From Limnanthes douglasii subsp. nivea (lineage: Eukaryota; Streptophyta; Magnoliopsida; Brassicales; Limnanthaceae), in NCBI GenBank assembly GCA_036936605.1, contig JAUPFV010000001.1, positions 321,186,250 through 321,250,249 on the forward strand: a stretch of 64,000 nucleotides of DNA. Reading direction: 5' to 3'. Below, piece after piece: positions 10,612 to 21,600 of the stretch; position 1 is the first letter of the stretch; every line of letters begins with the position of its first letter. Position numbers and translations under genes: made by a program. The notes under the pieces were generated by a model. It was not told the origin of the DNA and ran no database searches. It saw only the letters and a program-made list of their open reading frames with translations.

Positions 10612-13040
10612 TTAAATAAAAACCCGTTACATGGCTGTTAATAAACATAACATATTATATTACTTAACTAGCTATTGAGATAAATATCTTACCTAATCTA
10701 GAAAGGGTTATTAATTTACTAATTAAACCGATTTTATAATAGATATCATATCCCATTAAAAAGGAGAAAATATTATGTATTAAAGGAGAAAATATTATGT
10801 ATTAAGAACAATGACTACCATCTAAAACAATCATGTATTAAGAACACATTAGTGGTTTAAACATCTATTTCGATACCAATGGTAGAACGACTTTGTTAAC
10901 ATAAAAACAACAAATATAAATGGCAGAGACACAGGTACAAACAACAGACAAAAAGGAATTATTTAAATAACCTTTCATTTTATTGCTGTTTCGTACTATT
11001 ATATTATGTAAACCACGTTCAGGCGACTAAACATCACACTATGACACACTATGTTTTGATCTTAATTTGTCATCTCGATTATCAATTATTATTTTCCTTA
11101 ATACTCCCATAATTATTATTTTCCTTAATACTCCCATAAAACTATGGTTAAAAACAAATAATATAACAGAATTCGGATGTTTGGCCGGCAAGTAAGCTGC
11201 AAGAGCACATGTTCAAATTCATATTTTATATAAAAAAACTGATTAAATTCATATTTTATATAAAGAACTGATTGGAAATCGCAAGCAAAAAAGTTTTGGA
11301 AAAAGATGCAGCAATATCTTGAATTCAAAATATTTTATTATTTTGTATATATATTAGTTATAGATCTAATTAAACAAAAAAATTCAATTTTTAATATATT
11401 AGATTTAAACATAGGAATAAGCTTTATGAAAATTTATAATGTGGATAAGTTGAGTTGATGTAAATTTTGAGGGACTTACCAATTTATTATTTAGTTATTG
11501 GTTTTTAAAATATAATAAAAATTATAATTTTAATAGTGACACGTTAATAACGACTATGGTAATTTAGAACATTGATGGAATAAAAAAAAATTCAATAAAA
11601 TACATGAGTTGTATTTAGAACTTTCAATAAAATACAGGGATTAATAATTAATATAAGATATTTAAAAGCTCTAAATACAAAGAGCTACCTATATATTTTA
11701 ATTGTATTATCACTTAATCATATTTTTAAAACAAAGTAGATTTGTCACTTTTTATTTTTTATATCTTTGTATCTCATCTTCTAGGGTTTTCATCACTCAA
11801 GCTCATTAGGGTTTTTACCTTTATCATATTTTTTTAGAATTTTTATCACTTTAGCATATTCTTCTAGGGTTTTTATCTTTCAGAAACATTATTGAAAGCA
11901 ACTTGCGAATTGCAGGAAGAGCTATACCCAATTCTTCGTCAAAGACTTTGATCATATAGTATTCCGCTGCAAATAAGATGAATAAAAACTTGAAGATGCA
12001 AATCGATATGTATACATTTTCATATTATTTGCCTATAGATCAAAGAATTATCATTTTAGTATTTCCAAGGTCTTTGAACAATGTAGTTATTTATATATAA
12101 CAAATTGTAACAAATTTATCTGATCCCTCCATGATCTTAGAGTCAAATACTTCTCAATTCAGTCTCTCAAAATCCAATTTGAATTGATTTAGTTTGGGAG
12201 AACGATTTTGTGATTTTTGAGCGCATGTATTTGATAATATGTGACGCATGACTAGAGTTAGAGGTCTGATTTTTCAAGAAAAACTAGATCAAAATCTAAT
12301 TCAGACCAATTTTGAATTTTCATACTTAGACGTTCCCCAAGGCAATCATGTTGTTACGAAACACCATTTTAGAAGCCTAGTTTGCCGCAACATCTATACA
12401 TTCGTCGCGACAAATTGTAAGATAAACTTTTCAATTAAAACGAACTACCTCTATGTGTATGATGATTTAATTTTTGTTTTGCATTTATTTGCATGTGATT
12501 TTGATGCAAAAAAACACTTTCATACCTACATCAAACCAATTCAATATTTAAATAATCTCAATCTTAACTGTATATTTCTCAATTCTAAGAATGTTTAGAA
12601 CTTCCACGTGTATGATGGCATGTTTAGAGCTGTTGTCATGTTTAGGTGCAGTGTTAATTGTTTAACGGTTTACCGTTATGTAACCTTATTTATGCGCACA
12701 TAAAAAAACATATATTGATTGACACTTGGATTCTGGGATGTACAAGATGATGTCTTTTATGCCCATGAATTTTCAGGTTTGGATTTTTAATAATATATAT
12801 CTCCTTTTAGATATATGAGCACTTGACTAGATATATCATATCTTATAATTTCTTTAGATGTTCATAGAGTAATGAAGTAAATGAATTAAGGTTTGATCGG
12901 TTAGATAGAAAATTAAAACACATTTGTATTTCTTATAATATGAAAACTTCATGAGACCATTCCATGGAACTATATCAACAAACCTATCATCCTACTTACG
13001 CGAGCTCTATCAGATGAGTCAGGTAGGAAATGGGTTTTAA
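10612..13040. other. AT-rich intergenic DNA with short perfect tandem duplications
   Basis: No gene could be supported here. A 22-bp unit is duplicated perfectly at 10760-10803, a 27-bp unit at 11084-11137 and a 30-bp unit imperfectly at 11215-11273. These look like replication-slippage or break-repair products. Near 11780-11880 the motif tctagggtttttatc recurs. A 116-codon open frame at 12248-12598 (+) has no recognisable motif and composition like the flanking DNA, so I do not call it a gene. Confidence 0.5.
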
Positions 13041-13288
13041 GAGCTCATATCTAGGGATCGGTTGTTATGTTTGTAGGTCGGGCCTTACGAAATACTACAT
13101 CAATTATATCTCAATGGTGAGCCAATGGTTGCATAATATAGTTTTTGCGTTCACACACACACACACACACACACACCATACTCATGTATACTTGTTTTTC
13201 AGTACTAAATGGTTTGTTTAGAGAGCTCATATCTAAGGATCGGTTGTTGTGTTTGTAGGTCGGCCCTTACGAAATACTACCTCACTTG
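13041..13288 (+). repeat. Tandem duplication (182-bp unit) with CA microsatellite, left part
   Basis: Unit 1 spans 13041-13222. Unit 2 starts at 13223 with the same gagctcatatct sequence and is cut at 13288 by the LTR element E1. It resumes at 23605 and ends near 23737. Unit 1 contains a (CA)n microsatellite at 13152-13176. The two units differ by point changes, so the duplication predates E1 insertion. Confidence 0.8.
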
Positions 13289-13666
13289 TGGTGTGGATTA
13301 TTATTTATTGAGGGTAATTTTGTCAGATGTTTTGTGGTATTTCAAGGGTATTAAATGTTTGGGTGTTTTGTAGTGAGAGATTTAAGCTGCATGGTTGTAT
13401 TAAATGTTCATTACCCTCACTAATGAAAGTGGTTTGGTATATATACCCTTAATTATAGGCCCTATGGGCTTTAGGGTCAAACTATGAAACTGGGTCGAGT
13501 TAAAGATCCATTAGTTTATTAAGCAGATTAGCAATTAGCTTAGTCAAAAGGTGTTTAGTGTTTTAATACTTTTGTCTTGTCCGGATACTTCAGTGGGTAA
13601 ATATTGTCCGGATTACCCCTGTCCGGTTCCCACAGTGAGTGGTGGTGAATAATTCTGGACTCATTA
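13289..13666 (-). repeat. E1 3' LTR (left copy)
   Basis: It begins tggtgtggatt and ends gactcatta. It is the same length as the right copy, with about 30 differences by hand count. It contains several tccgg motifs near its right end. The immediate left flank acttg pairs with actta after the other LTR. Confidence 0.9.
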
Positions 13667-13685
13667 GTAGCCCCTTTTTTAGGTT
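13667..13685 (-). promoter_or_regulatory. E1 polypurine tract
   Basis: On the minus strand, the bases directly before the 3' LTR read aaacctaaaaaaggggctac, an A/G-rich tract suited to prime plus-strand DNA synthesis. E3 has a similar ending (ggggagctac) at the same place. Confidence 0.65.
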
Positions 13686-13998
13686 TTGTCAAAGGTCTTT
13701 GACAAGACCAAAAAACCCTCTTAGGCAATAACAATACTCTTAGGACTGTTTAAGTATCTAGCTCAGGGTTTATCTGGACTGAATACTTCTCAGAAGTTCA
13801 AGAGTTCTGCTATGGATCGTGGGACACGTGTCACATTTTGATTCATTTTACTAGCCATTTTCTTCCTAGAACGGCGCTCCCATTAATCCCAAAAAGAAAC
13901 TTCTGCATTTAATGTTTATGAAGTCAGCGCCACCTTCAATCATTACTTTTGCATTTTCGTTTTCTCCTAGGTATTTGGTAACTTGTTTGCCTCACTAG

Positions 13999-14006
13999 TA
14001 TAAATA
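13999..14006 (+). promoter_or_regulatory. Candidate TATA box for the E1 antisense ORF
   Basis: The sequence tataaata lies 333 bp inside the 3' LTR and about 100 bp before the ATG at 14101, with a CT-rich leader between. The spacing fits a plant core promoter reading the plus strand, opposite to gag-pol. E3 has TATA-like boxes at a similar distance from its 3' LTR. No transcript evidence is available from the sequence. Confidence 0.45.
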
Positions 14007-14100
14007 ACTTCCTTTTATTGTTTTACCGTCTTTATTACTTTGTCACTTCTTCCTTTCAGAGCTTTTTACTTTTCTTCTCAAAATTTTCTTGTGTAGGTTT

Positions 14101-16971
14101 ATGTTCACGGCGAGAATCGCTTTGGTGAAAGGTGGTTGACTAAATATTTCAGAGTTAGAAAAACTACAAAAAGTTGAGCGAGAGAGACGTATCGCGGCGG
14201 GTCTTCCAGTTTCTCTAATCAGTAAGTCCGACACACCGTCTTCAGAAGCTGATTGAGGATCATCTTCTGCCAAAAGTGTCAAACCTAAACGTTTGTTTCA
14301 ACCAAGCCTTTCGCCCATCCCGTCAGGCTCATCAGTTCAGGAGTCACATCCCTCTATTGTCTAGGAGAAAGAAATATCAAGTACAAGAAAACCCTCTCCG
14401 TTCATCGCTATTGGGTCAGATATTGAGAAGTCTCCAGAAAAAGTTAATCTTCGCCGGACAGGCCGTTTAGTAAAGGGTCAAGCAACTGGCTCTCAAACCA
14501 AGTCGTCAAATTCAGGGCCCTCCAAGTCTGGGACCAAAGATAAAGCCTCTGGGTCGGACGCACCTATCAGAGCCCCAAAATACAAATCCTTCGGACCTGA
14601 GGCCACTAGAACCAACTCTCAAACTGAGCCCTCTGGAACTGAGCCCCTGCCGGACACCAAATCACTAAGAGAGGTTGATGCCCAACCGTCTGGACAACCT
14701 GCTGAGCCACCCACTTGCACTCTCCCATTTACAACGGCCGATAAACCTTCTACGGTGATGAAATAGGTGATGGAGGACAGTATTGAAGATGATCCATTCG
14801 AGACCGAAACTTTCGGGCAGACCGGAGATGCCACCTCTGATAAAAAAGGAAAAGGAAAAGAGAAAGTTTATCTGAAACATCTGGATCTGTCGGAGTGTCT
14901 AGAAGGTAAGGTGGGTCCTTGTTTCCATAAGGTCAATGTCAAGTATCTGCTGGCCATGCAGAATATCAACTATGTATATACTCATACTACCGAGCTGGGC
15001 CAGATCGGGACCAAGGGGGCTCAGATTTCCCTTGGACCCGGAAATTGTCAGGTACTTCCACCTGATAAAACTCTGTCCAAGCCAACTGAGTTCCAACGCT
15101 TGGTACACTCTTATCATCTATATTATGGCGTCAAGGCTCTCTGGTATACCACTTCCAATGGAGCAGCTTGCTGCTGTGGCCAGCCTCTGTAAGAACCATC
15201 ATATCCCATTCTATCACTTCAATATGGGAGACAACTTTAAGGTTGTGGATGACTTTCTTGAGTCAGAGAAAAATTAGAAGACCCAATTTCTGTTTATCAG
15301 CGGGACTTGGGAAAATGGGAGGAAAATCAAAGCTGGTGTTAATCCTAGCATGCTCACCAGCAGATGGAAAAGCTCAGGTAAATATTTTATCATCTTTGTC
15401 TTTCTTTCTTTGTAACAAATTTGTTTCTGAACTACTTTTCTTTTTCTTTGGTTAGTACTACCGAAGGAGTTCTCCGATTATGTAGAGGAGGGGCAGGCCA
15501 CATGTGCCAAACTGAACGCTTGGGTTGCTGATAAATGGGGAAACGTTTTCCACAAGTGCTTCACCTCCTGGAAATTAGTGAGGTCCCATCCCTAGAACAC
15601 AACTGGCCGGAGAGACCTTAATTAGGAAGAGCTAACCACACCACCCCCTCCGGCTGTCATCCTCAAGAGAACAGAGGAGAAGGATGGCAAACTGGCCTTA
15701 CCTTCCAGAGCTAAAGCCCCAAGCAAGATGAAAGGCAAGAAGGGCAAGAAAAAATAAGTTGCTATAGAGGTTGTTCAAGGTGTTGTTGAGGAGATCGCTC
15801 TGGCGAGTCAGGGAGTACAGGCCCCAGGGGGAATTGATGCTACTCTACTTCAAGTGGTTGAAGATGAGAGTATTAGGGAGGCAGGTGGACCTTAAGATCC
15901 TCCAAAGGCTCCTAAGAATGACCGAAAATGGGGAGAAAATAATGAAGAGAGGGCGACCGAGAAGAAGAAAGTCTCCTTGAGGGATGAATTTGTCCTCCGG
16001 CCTTCAGAGTCTCTTCCTCCGGTTGACCCAACAAACCCCACTTTGGCAGAGCAAATCCCAAGTGGTCTACATGCCCGAGAGGGTACCGGAGGGGATATCA
16101 ATATTGATGGAGTAGACATCAGTGGCTTCCATAACATTGGCCTTTACTTTGATGATCTTGAAAAAGATGACTTCGTTGGTCCCTACTTTCCCCCAAGTTC
16201 CTATAACATGGTTACTTTCAATGGTAAGTCCTTCACTGTTTCAGGGGAAAACGACACGGTGACTCACTCTTTGCTGGGCCATATTCAGCCAGTGCTCAAC
16301 TTGGAGAGGCAAGTACGAAGCTAGTCTGCCCTTATCAACACACTCACTGCAGATAAAGAGAGCTTATCCAATGACCTTCTTAACGCCAACCAAAGTGTTC
16401 AAGCATTGAGGAAAGAGCTCGAGGAATTAAAGAAAGGGAAAGAAGACTTGGCAACCAGGCTGGCCACTTCGGAGACGGCTAACACAGAGCTCCAAACCAA
16501 GTGTTCTAGCTTGGAGAAAGATCTCTCCACTTTGAATGAAGAGGTGAAGACCAAAGACAATATTCTCCAAACCATGTCCGGTGATAAGACTTCTCTTGAA
16601 GATGTTGTGTACAAGGTTACCAAGGAGAAGGAAATCTGGAGAATGAACAGGAGAAGATGATCCAGGCCAAGGTCGATGCGTACACCAATAAGGTGATAGA
16701 TTCCTTAGATCATAGGTATACCGAAGTTAAATTTGACATGGTCTTGCTTTTTTATCAAACATTCCCGAAGAGGACACTCGGTACTCTATGGCAGTATGCT
16801 GAATATGAAGATATCCTATTTCAGACGATGGTGGATGGTGATAAGAAAAACTATTCCAGTGGTATTGATGATACTACCGATGAGGAAGAAGGGACCAGAG
16901 AGAGCTCTAGTGATGAACCCAAAGACATGAAGAAGAAACAAGATGATGCAGGAACATCTAAGGGAAACTAG
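14101..16971 (+). pseudogene. E1 antisense ORF with one intron, decayed
   Basis: This ORF runs opposite to gag-pol between the integrase and the 3' LTR. The N-terminal part (14101-14760) is Ser/Pro/Thr/Lys-rich. A conserved core follows from about 14790 (GKVGPCF, VKYLLxMQNINYVYTH, SQLSSNAWYT, FYHFNMGDNFKVVDDFLESE, FISGTWENGRK). After a 78-bp intron (15378-15455) come LPKEFSDYVEEG, a Lys-rich stretch, a core with DISGFHNIGLYFDDL, a coiled coil (about 16400-16650) and a C-terminus with FPKR and an acidic, Ser-rich tail. The core resembles proteins often labelled plant transposon-like. Its role is unknown. Several stops and frameshifts break it (for example 14229, 14764, 15276, 15758, 16321). 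It is paralogous to the ORFs at 26378-28481 and 38091-40995. Confidence 0.75.
15378..15455 (+). other. Candidate spliceosomal intron in the E1 antisense ORF
   Basis: Donor context ctcag/gtaaat and acceptor ttggttag/tactacc bound a T-rich 78-bp segment with stops in the coding frame. Its removal joins the frame in phase 1 to give the LPKEF block. The same junction holds in E2 (80 bp), where the exon edges align base for base, and a 76-bp equivalent exists in E3. Because it is antisense to gag-pol RNA it would not be spliced out during retrotransposition. Confidence 0.7.
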
Positions 16972-17017
16972 CCCTGATGTTTTAACTATTTTCTGTTTTT
17001 TTATCTTTATTACATCC

Positions 17018-17118
17018 TAAAGTCCTTGGATGGCCAAGGCATTTTTGTAACTGTATCCGGTTCGAGTCCGATCAAGCTTTTCCTCTTAAACTTAAAGTCC
17101 TTGGACGACCAAGGCATT
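17018..17118. repeat. E1 spacer with two copies of a hairpin-forming motif
   Basis: The motif taaagtccttgga(t/c)g(g/a)ccaaggcatt occurs at 17018 and 17093. Within it, ccttgg and ccaagg can pair as a short hairpin. Related single motifs occur at the same place in E2 (near 28527) and E4 (near 52843). The spacer 16972-17507 otherwise shows no coding signal. Confidence 0.55.
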
Positions 17119-17507
17119 CTTTATGTTTTAATACCATCCTCTGGTTTTAACCGGGTAGCTTTACTTTGCTAAATTCTTGCTTTGTTTCATATTTGCCCAA
17201 TCTTAATGGCTGATGTTTTAAATAGCCCCTATTTATTTTACAAGTATTTTAAGATGAGAGTGTTTAAATTCTCCGATGAAAAACGTTAAATGGTCATCAC
17301 TCCACCAGATCAATCTGATCTGTCAAAGATACTTAGAAGGCTTTAAAGAAACTATAAATCAAACCATTCTGAATATTTTAAGAAGGCATCAAATTTTATT
17401 GAAAAACCCGGACACCTCATTAAAACCTCACCGCGCCACCAGGGTAGGAAATAGTATGCCCCCTAATATTTACATGGACTTTAAACAAGTAAATATTTAC
17501 ATAACTT

Positions 17508-18760
17508 TTATTTTAGATATAACCGGAGGTGTTCAGTGTTCCAAGGGTGGTTTAAGATTCTTCCATCTTTGTCTTGAAGCCTGTATGTCCCAGGCTTAAG
17601 CTTTTCAATGACCACATAGGGCCCTTCCCAATTTGGAGCTAGCTTGTCGTACTGTTTCTCTTTAGTATGTAGGAAGACTTTTCTTAATACTTTATCCCCC
17701 GGTTGAAAATCCCTTCTTCTGATTTTGGAAGCAAACCTGCTTCTCATTAAACCTTTGTAATAGGTGGTTCTAAGATGAGCCTTAAACCTTTTCTCTTCTA
17801 TTAAGTCCAATTGACTTTGGACTGCCACTTCATTAGTCTGTTCGGAAAAATTGTGGACTCTGTAAAATGGAAGAGTGCCTTTATAGGAGCAATTGCATCC
17901 ATCCCATATACCAAGGCAAACGGAGATTCCTGTGTAGCAGCTCTAGGAGTAGTCTGGTTGGCCTATAGTACTTATTGTAGATAACTTGGCCACTTTCCAG
18001 CAACCCCATCCAAATTCTTTTTGAGACCATACAGAATGGTCCTGTTCGCCACTTCAACTTGACCATTCGCCTGTGGGTGGAAAGGAGAAGAGAAGCAATG
18101 TTGAATGCCCTTAAAGGCACATAAAATCTTTATATCCTTGTTATCGAATTATGGCCCATTATTTTTGGTTATCTTTTGTGAAACCCCAAATCTGCAACAA
18201 ATATTAGATAGGATAAATTTTATAACAGCTTTTGAGGTAGTTCCCGCTAAGGGGGCTGCCTCTATCCACTTCGAAAAATAATCAATGGCCACAATAATGG
18301 TTTTGCACCCTCCGGATGCCATCAGTAGAGGCCCTACTAGATCCAGTCCCCAACGAGCAAAAGGTATTGGCTCAGAAATCGATTCCAAGAGGACAGCTGG
18401 GATGTGAATTTCATTTCCATATCTTTGGCATGAATCACACTTCTTTACCAATTCCTTGGCATGTTACATTATGGATGGCCAGTACTATCCGGCCAATAAA
18501 ACCCTTCGGGTTAAAGCTCTATAGCCACAGCGTGTTGACCCTTCACCATCATGTAGTTCGGATAGCACAATTTGAGACTCTTCAACCCCGAGATAACGCA
18601 AGAGAGGTCTGCTAAATGACTTCTTGTATAAAATATCTCTTAGGACTAAGAAACCATGAGCCTTGTACTTCATTTTCCTGGCCATGGATTTCTCCGGAGG
18701 CAAAATGCCATTAGTAAGGTATTGAAGAAGGGGATGTCTCCAGTCCTCGGGTTGAACCAC
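17508..18760 (-). pseudogene. E1 integrase
   Basis: Integrase inserts the DNA copy into the genome. The N-terminal zinc-binding region (LHDGEGSTRCGYRAL then KKCDSCQRYG) has an Arg where the E2 copies have His. The catalytic core shows RWGLDLVGPL (first Asp present). The second catalytic block reads TKNNGP where E2 reads TTDNGA, so the Asp is lost, and a stop follows. The third block is present around 18060. The C-terminal part (17508-17828) keeps DFQPGDKVLRKVF and LAPNWEGPY. The segments are in different frames. Inactive by residue loss and by stops. Confidence 0.88.
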
Positions 18761-18793
18761 TTGTATGCTTAAAATTTCATCTTCTTCCTTACC

Positions 18794-19375
18794 TCAATTG
18801 GGTTGTATGGATGGGCATTCTTGTACATGAATCCATGGGTACGACTCAGAGTATGCTATGGTTGCCAAGGAGTCTGCTAAAGTATTTTCCGATCTGGGTA
18901 TATGCTCATAGCTGATATCTTTGAAGTTAGCTGCCACTTTTTTAAGAATGAATAAATATTTAATCAACTGCTCCTTTTTTGCCTCAGATTGACCTTGGGT
19001 ATGATGGATAAGAAGCTGAGAATCACTTATTAACCTAACTCTTTTAGCTCCACATAGAAAGGCTAATTTCAAACCAGCTATAGCAGCTTCATATTCAGAC
19101 TCATTGTTAGAAGCCCTAAAAGCAAAACATATAGCCTGGTATAGCTTGTCACCATACGGAGAGGTTAAACATATCCCAGCACCACAACCCATGGTACTTG
19201 ATCCACCATCTGTCCGGATGACCCATACCTTCTTAGTTCTTTCATCTGCAGCTTGCTTAGTAATTCTGTCCGAATGGAATTCAACTAGGAAATCAGCAAC
19301 AGATTGAGATTTGATTGAAGTTCGAGGGGCAAAGTCAATATCATAGTCACCCAATTCTACTGACCACTTGGTCAT
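18794..19375 (-). pseudogene. E1 archaeal-type RNase H (second RNase H of Tat elements)
   Basis: The domain degrades the RNA strand of the hybrid and, in Tat elements, accompanies a degenerate retroviral RNase H. The four acidic positions are visible: RTDGGSST, NNESEYEAA, LISDSQLL and NTLADSLA. The frame of 193 codons is open from about 19375 to 18794, starting within the sequence DYDIDFAPRTSIKSQSVADFLVEF that links it to the preceding RNase H. This is the best preserved enzyme domain of E1. Continuity with the RT part is broken by a stop near 19396. Confidence 0.88.
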
Positions 19376-19396
19376 CCTACTTGATATGTCCGCCTT

Positions 19397-20410
19397 CTAA
19401 AGAACATTTTCCAAGGGAAAAGACGTCCGGACGACAATAGAATGAGACTGAAAATAGGGCCTCATTTTCCTGGCAGCAATTACTAAAGCCAGTGCTAATT
19501 TTTCAAGTTTTAAGTACCTTCTTTCAGCATCCATCAAGCTCTTGTTGATGTAATACACCGAACAAGGATAATCATCCACTTCTCTCACTAGTACTGCACT
19601 TATACCACACTCAGACACTGCAAAATATATGTATATTGTTTCTCCATAAATAGGCTTGTAGAGAGTTTTGGGGGACGATAAATGCTTTTTTATTTCATTG
19701 AATGCTTGGTCGCATTGTGGAGACCAGTTAAAGCCCTTGGCACCCTTTAAAGTTTAGAAAAATGGGGCACACCTATCTGAATACCTTGAGATAAAATGGT
19801 TTAGAGCAGGCAACCTTCCTGTCAATCTTTGTACTTCTTTAATATTCTGAGGAGGATCCATCTGTAATAAAGCATTAAGTTGGTCCGGATCAGGCTGTAT
19901 CCATTTCTCACTTATCACATACCCCAAAAACTTCCCGGACTGTACTCCGACGACGCATTTTTCTAGATTTAATTTGAAATTAACTTTCACCAAGTTGGTA
20001 AAAGTCTCTTGGAGATCGACCAAGTGTAATTCCTCCTCCACGCTCTTTACCATCATGTCATTAATATAGACTTCCATATTTCTGCCAATTTGATCAGCGA
20101 ATGATTTATTCACCAGCCTCTGATAAGTAGCCCCAACATTCTTTAGCCCAAAAGGCATCACCTTGTAACAATGGAGGCCCCTATCAGTAACAAAAGTAGT
20201 GTGTTAATGGTCCTTCAGATCCACTTGTATCTGGTTGTAACCGGAGAAGGCATCCACGAAGGACAACAATTTGTTCCCAGATGTGGAGTCTACTAACTGA
20301 TCAATCTGGGGGACTGGATACAAATATTTTGGGCAAGCTCGGTTGAGGTCAGTAAAGTCAATAGACATACGTCACTTCCCATTTTTCTTTTTTACTAACA
20401 CTGGATTGGT
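19397..20410 (-). pseudogene. E1 reverse transcriptase and degenerate first RNase H
   Basis: The RT shows CIDFT-like and LNRACPK blocks near 20350, the SFVDAFSGYNQI block near 20240 and MPFGLKNVGATYQRLVNK near 20150. The catalytic box reads YINDMM where E2 has YIDDMM, so the first Asp of the DD pair is replaced by Asn. RLTGRLPALNHFIS follows. The first RNase H region (about 19397-19700) carries SECGISAVLVRE and YLKLEKLALALV. As usual in Tat elements it lacks a convincing catalytic set. Stops lie near 20370, 20205 and 19756. Not active. Confidence 0.88.
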
Positions 20411-21600
20411 TGTCCATAAAGGGTACTGAGATTCCTTTATGTGCCCTATCTTAGTAAGTCGGTTAGCCTTTTGAACTATGACATCAGCTTTCTCTTTAGA
20501 GAAAGCCCTTCTTCTCTGCACAACGGGTGCTACATCTCTCCGGATGGACAGTTGGTGTGATATAACATCCGCATGTACTCCGGTTACATCAGCATTACAC
20601 CAAGCAAAAACATGTTGGTGGTTTGCTAAAAAGGATAACACTTTGCTTTTTAGTTCTGATGTCATCTTATATCCAATCTTGACACTTCTCCCTTCAGCCA
20701 GAGAGTGAGTTTCAACCTCTTCAATCGGTATTAAAACACCAGGGGTCTCTCCGGGGTCATCAATTTCACCCTCTCCCCCAGAGGGCCCCACCAATTGCTA
20801 ATCTTCATTTATCCGAACTACCCCTAAAGTCCTAGGGGCAAGTGCAGTTGCATAACATTCCCTTGCTATTTTCTGGCTACTCCGGACAACTCCCACTTGT
20901 CATTAAACAACATATTTTAAACATTGGTGAACTATTAAAACCACGGCATGCATCCTGGAGAGCCAAGACCTTCCCAAAAGGGCATTGTAGCATGTGGGAT
21001 AATCTACATCAACAAAAAGTACTCTGACCATTTTCTTGAAAGGGCCCTTGCCCAACAAAACCTCCTCCTCGAACTCCCCGACTATGTCCGCAAAGCTTCC
21101 AGTGAAACCAACAATGGACCTGTTTGAACGTTAAATCACTGCCGGATTCTTCATTTGTTTGTAAGAACTCAAAAAGAGGATATTGGCCGAGCTGCCAGTG
21201 TCCACCAAAATTCACCTAATGTCATTACCCCCAATTGATGCTCCTATTACCACAACATCTTCATGAGGACCAGCTATATCTCTCAAATCATCTTCATAAA
21301 AAACAATGAAGGGAAAAGGAATTTGGGATTGATAGGAGGACATGCCTCCCTCCAACTGAGTAGCCAGACTGTGAACATGCCTCTTCCTTGAAGAAGGAGT
21401 TGGAGTAGTCACTGTATCTCCTCCAAATATGGTAAGTGACTCAAAAAAGCCTATGAGCCCAGACACAGTCTTGGTATGTTCTGTTATAACACCCACCTTA
21501 TTCCGAGCTGGATCAGGATCCAAATACTCTGAATCTACATCGAATCTCTCAATAATAACCATGGCCCCGTCCGGAGCCGATGTTCTTGCGTTGTTTGTTA
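20372..21600 (-). pseudogene. E1 protease and protease-RT linker
   Basis: The aspartic protease block VDTGSSANILF is read near 21165-21210, directly after the segment ending SIGGNDIR. The linker reading LLGRSWLSRMHAV follows near 20950-21000. The 140-codon segment 20372-20794 links to the RT, with VFAWxxxDVTGV, VISHQLSIRRDVAPVVQRRR and KKNGK at its end. Frames are interrupted by stops (for example 21215, 21130, 20800). The protease would process the gag-pol polyprotein. Confidence 0.82.

Noticed and set aside
12248..12598. 116-codon open frame on the plus strand
   Set aside because: No recognisable motif, AT-driven composition like the flanks and no promoter or splice context that I could support.
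14276..16971. The antisense ORF as an ordinary host gene
   Set aside because: It recurs at the same place and strand in E1, E2 and E3, so it belongs to the retroelement family.
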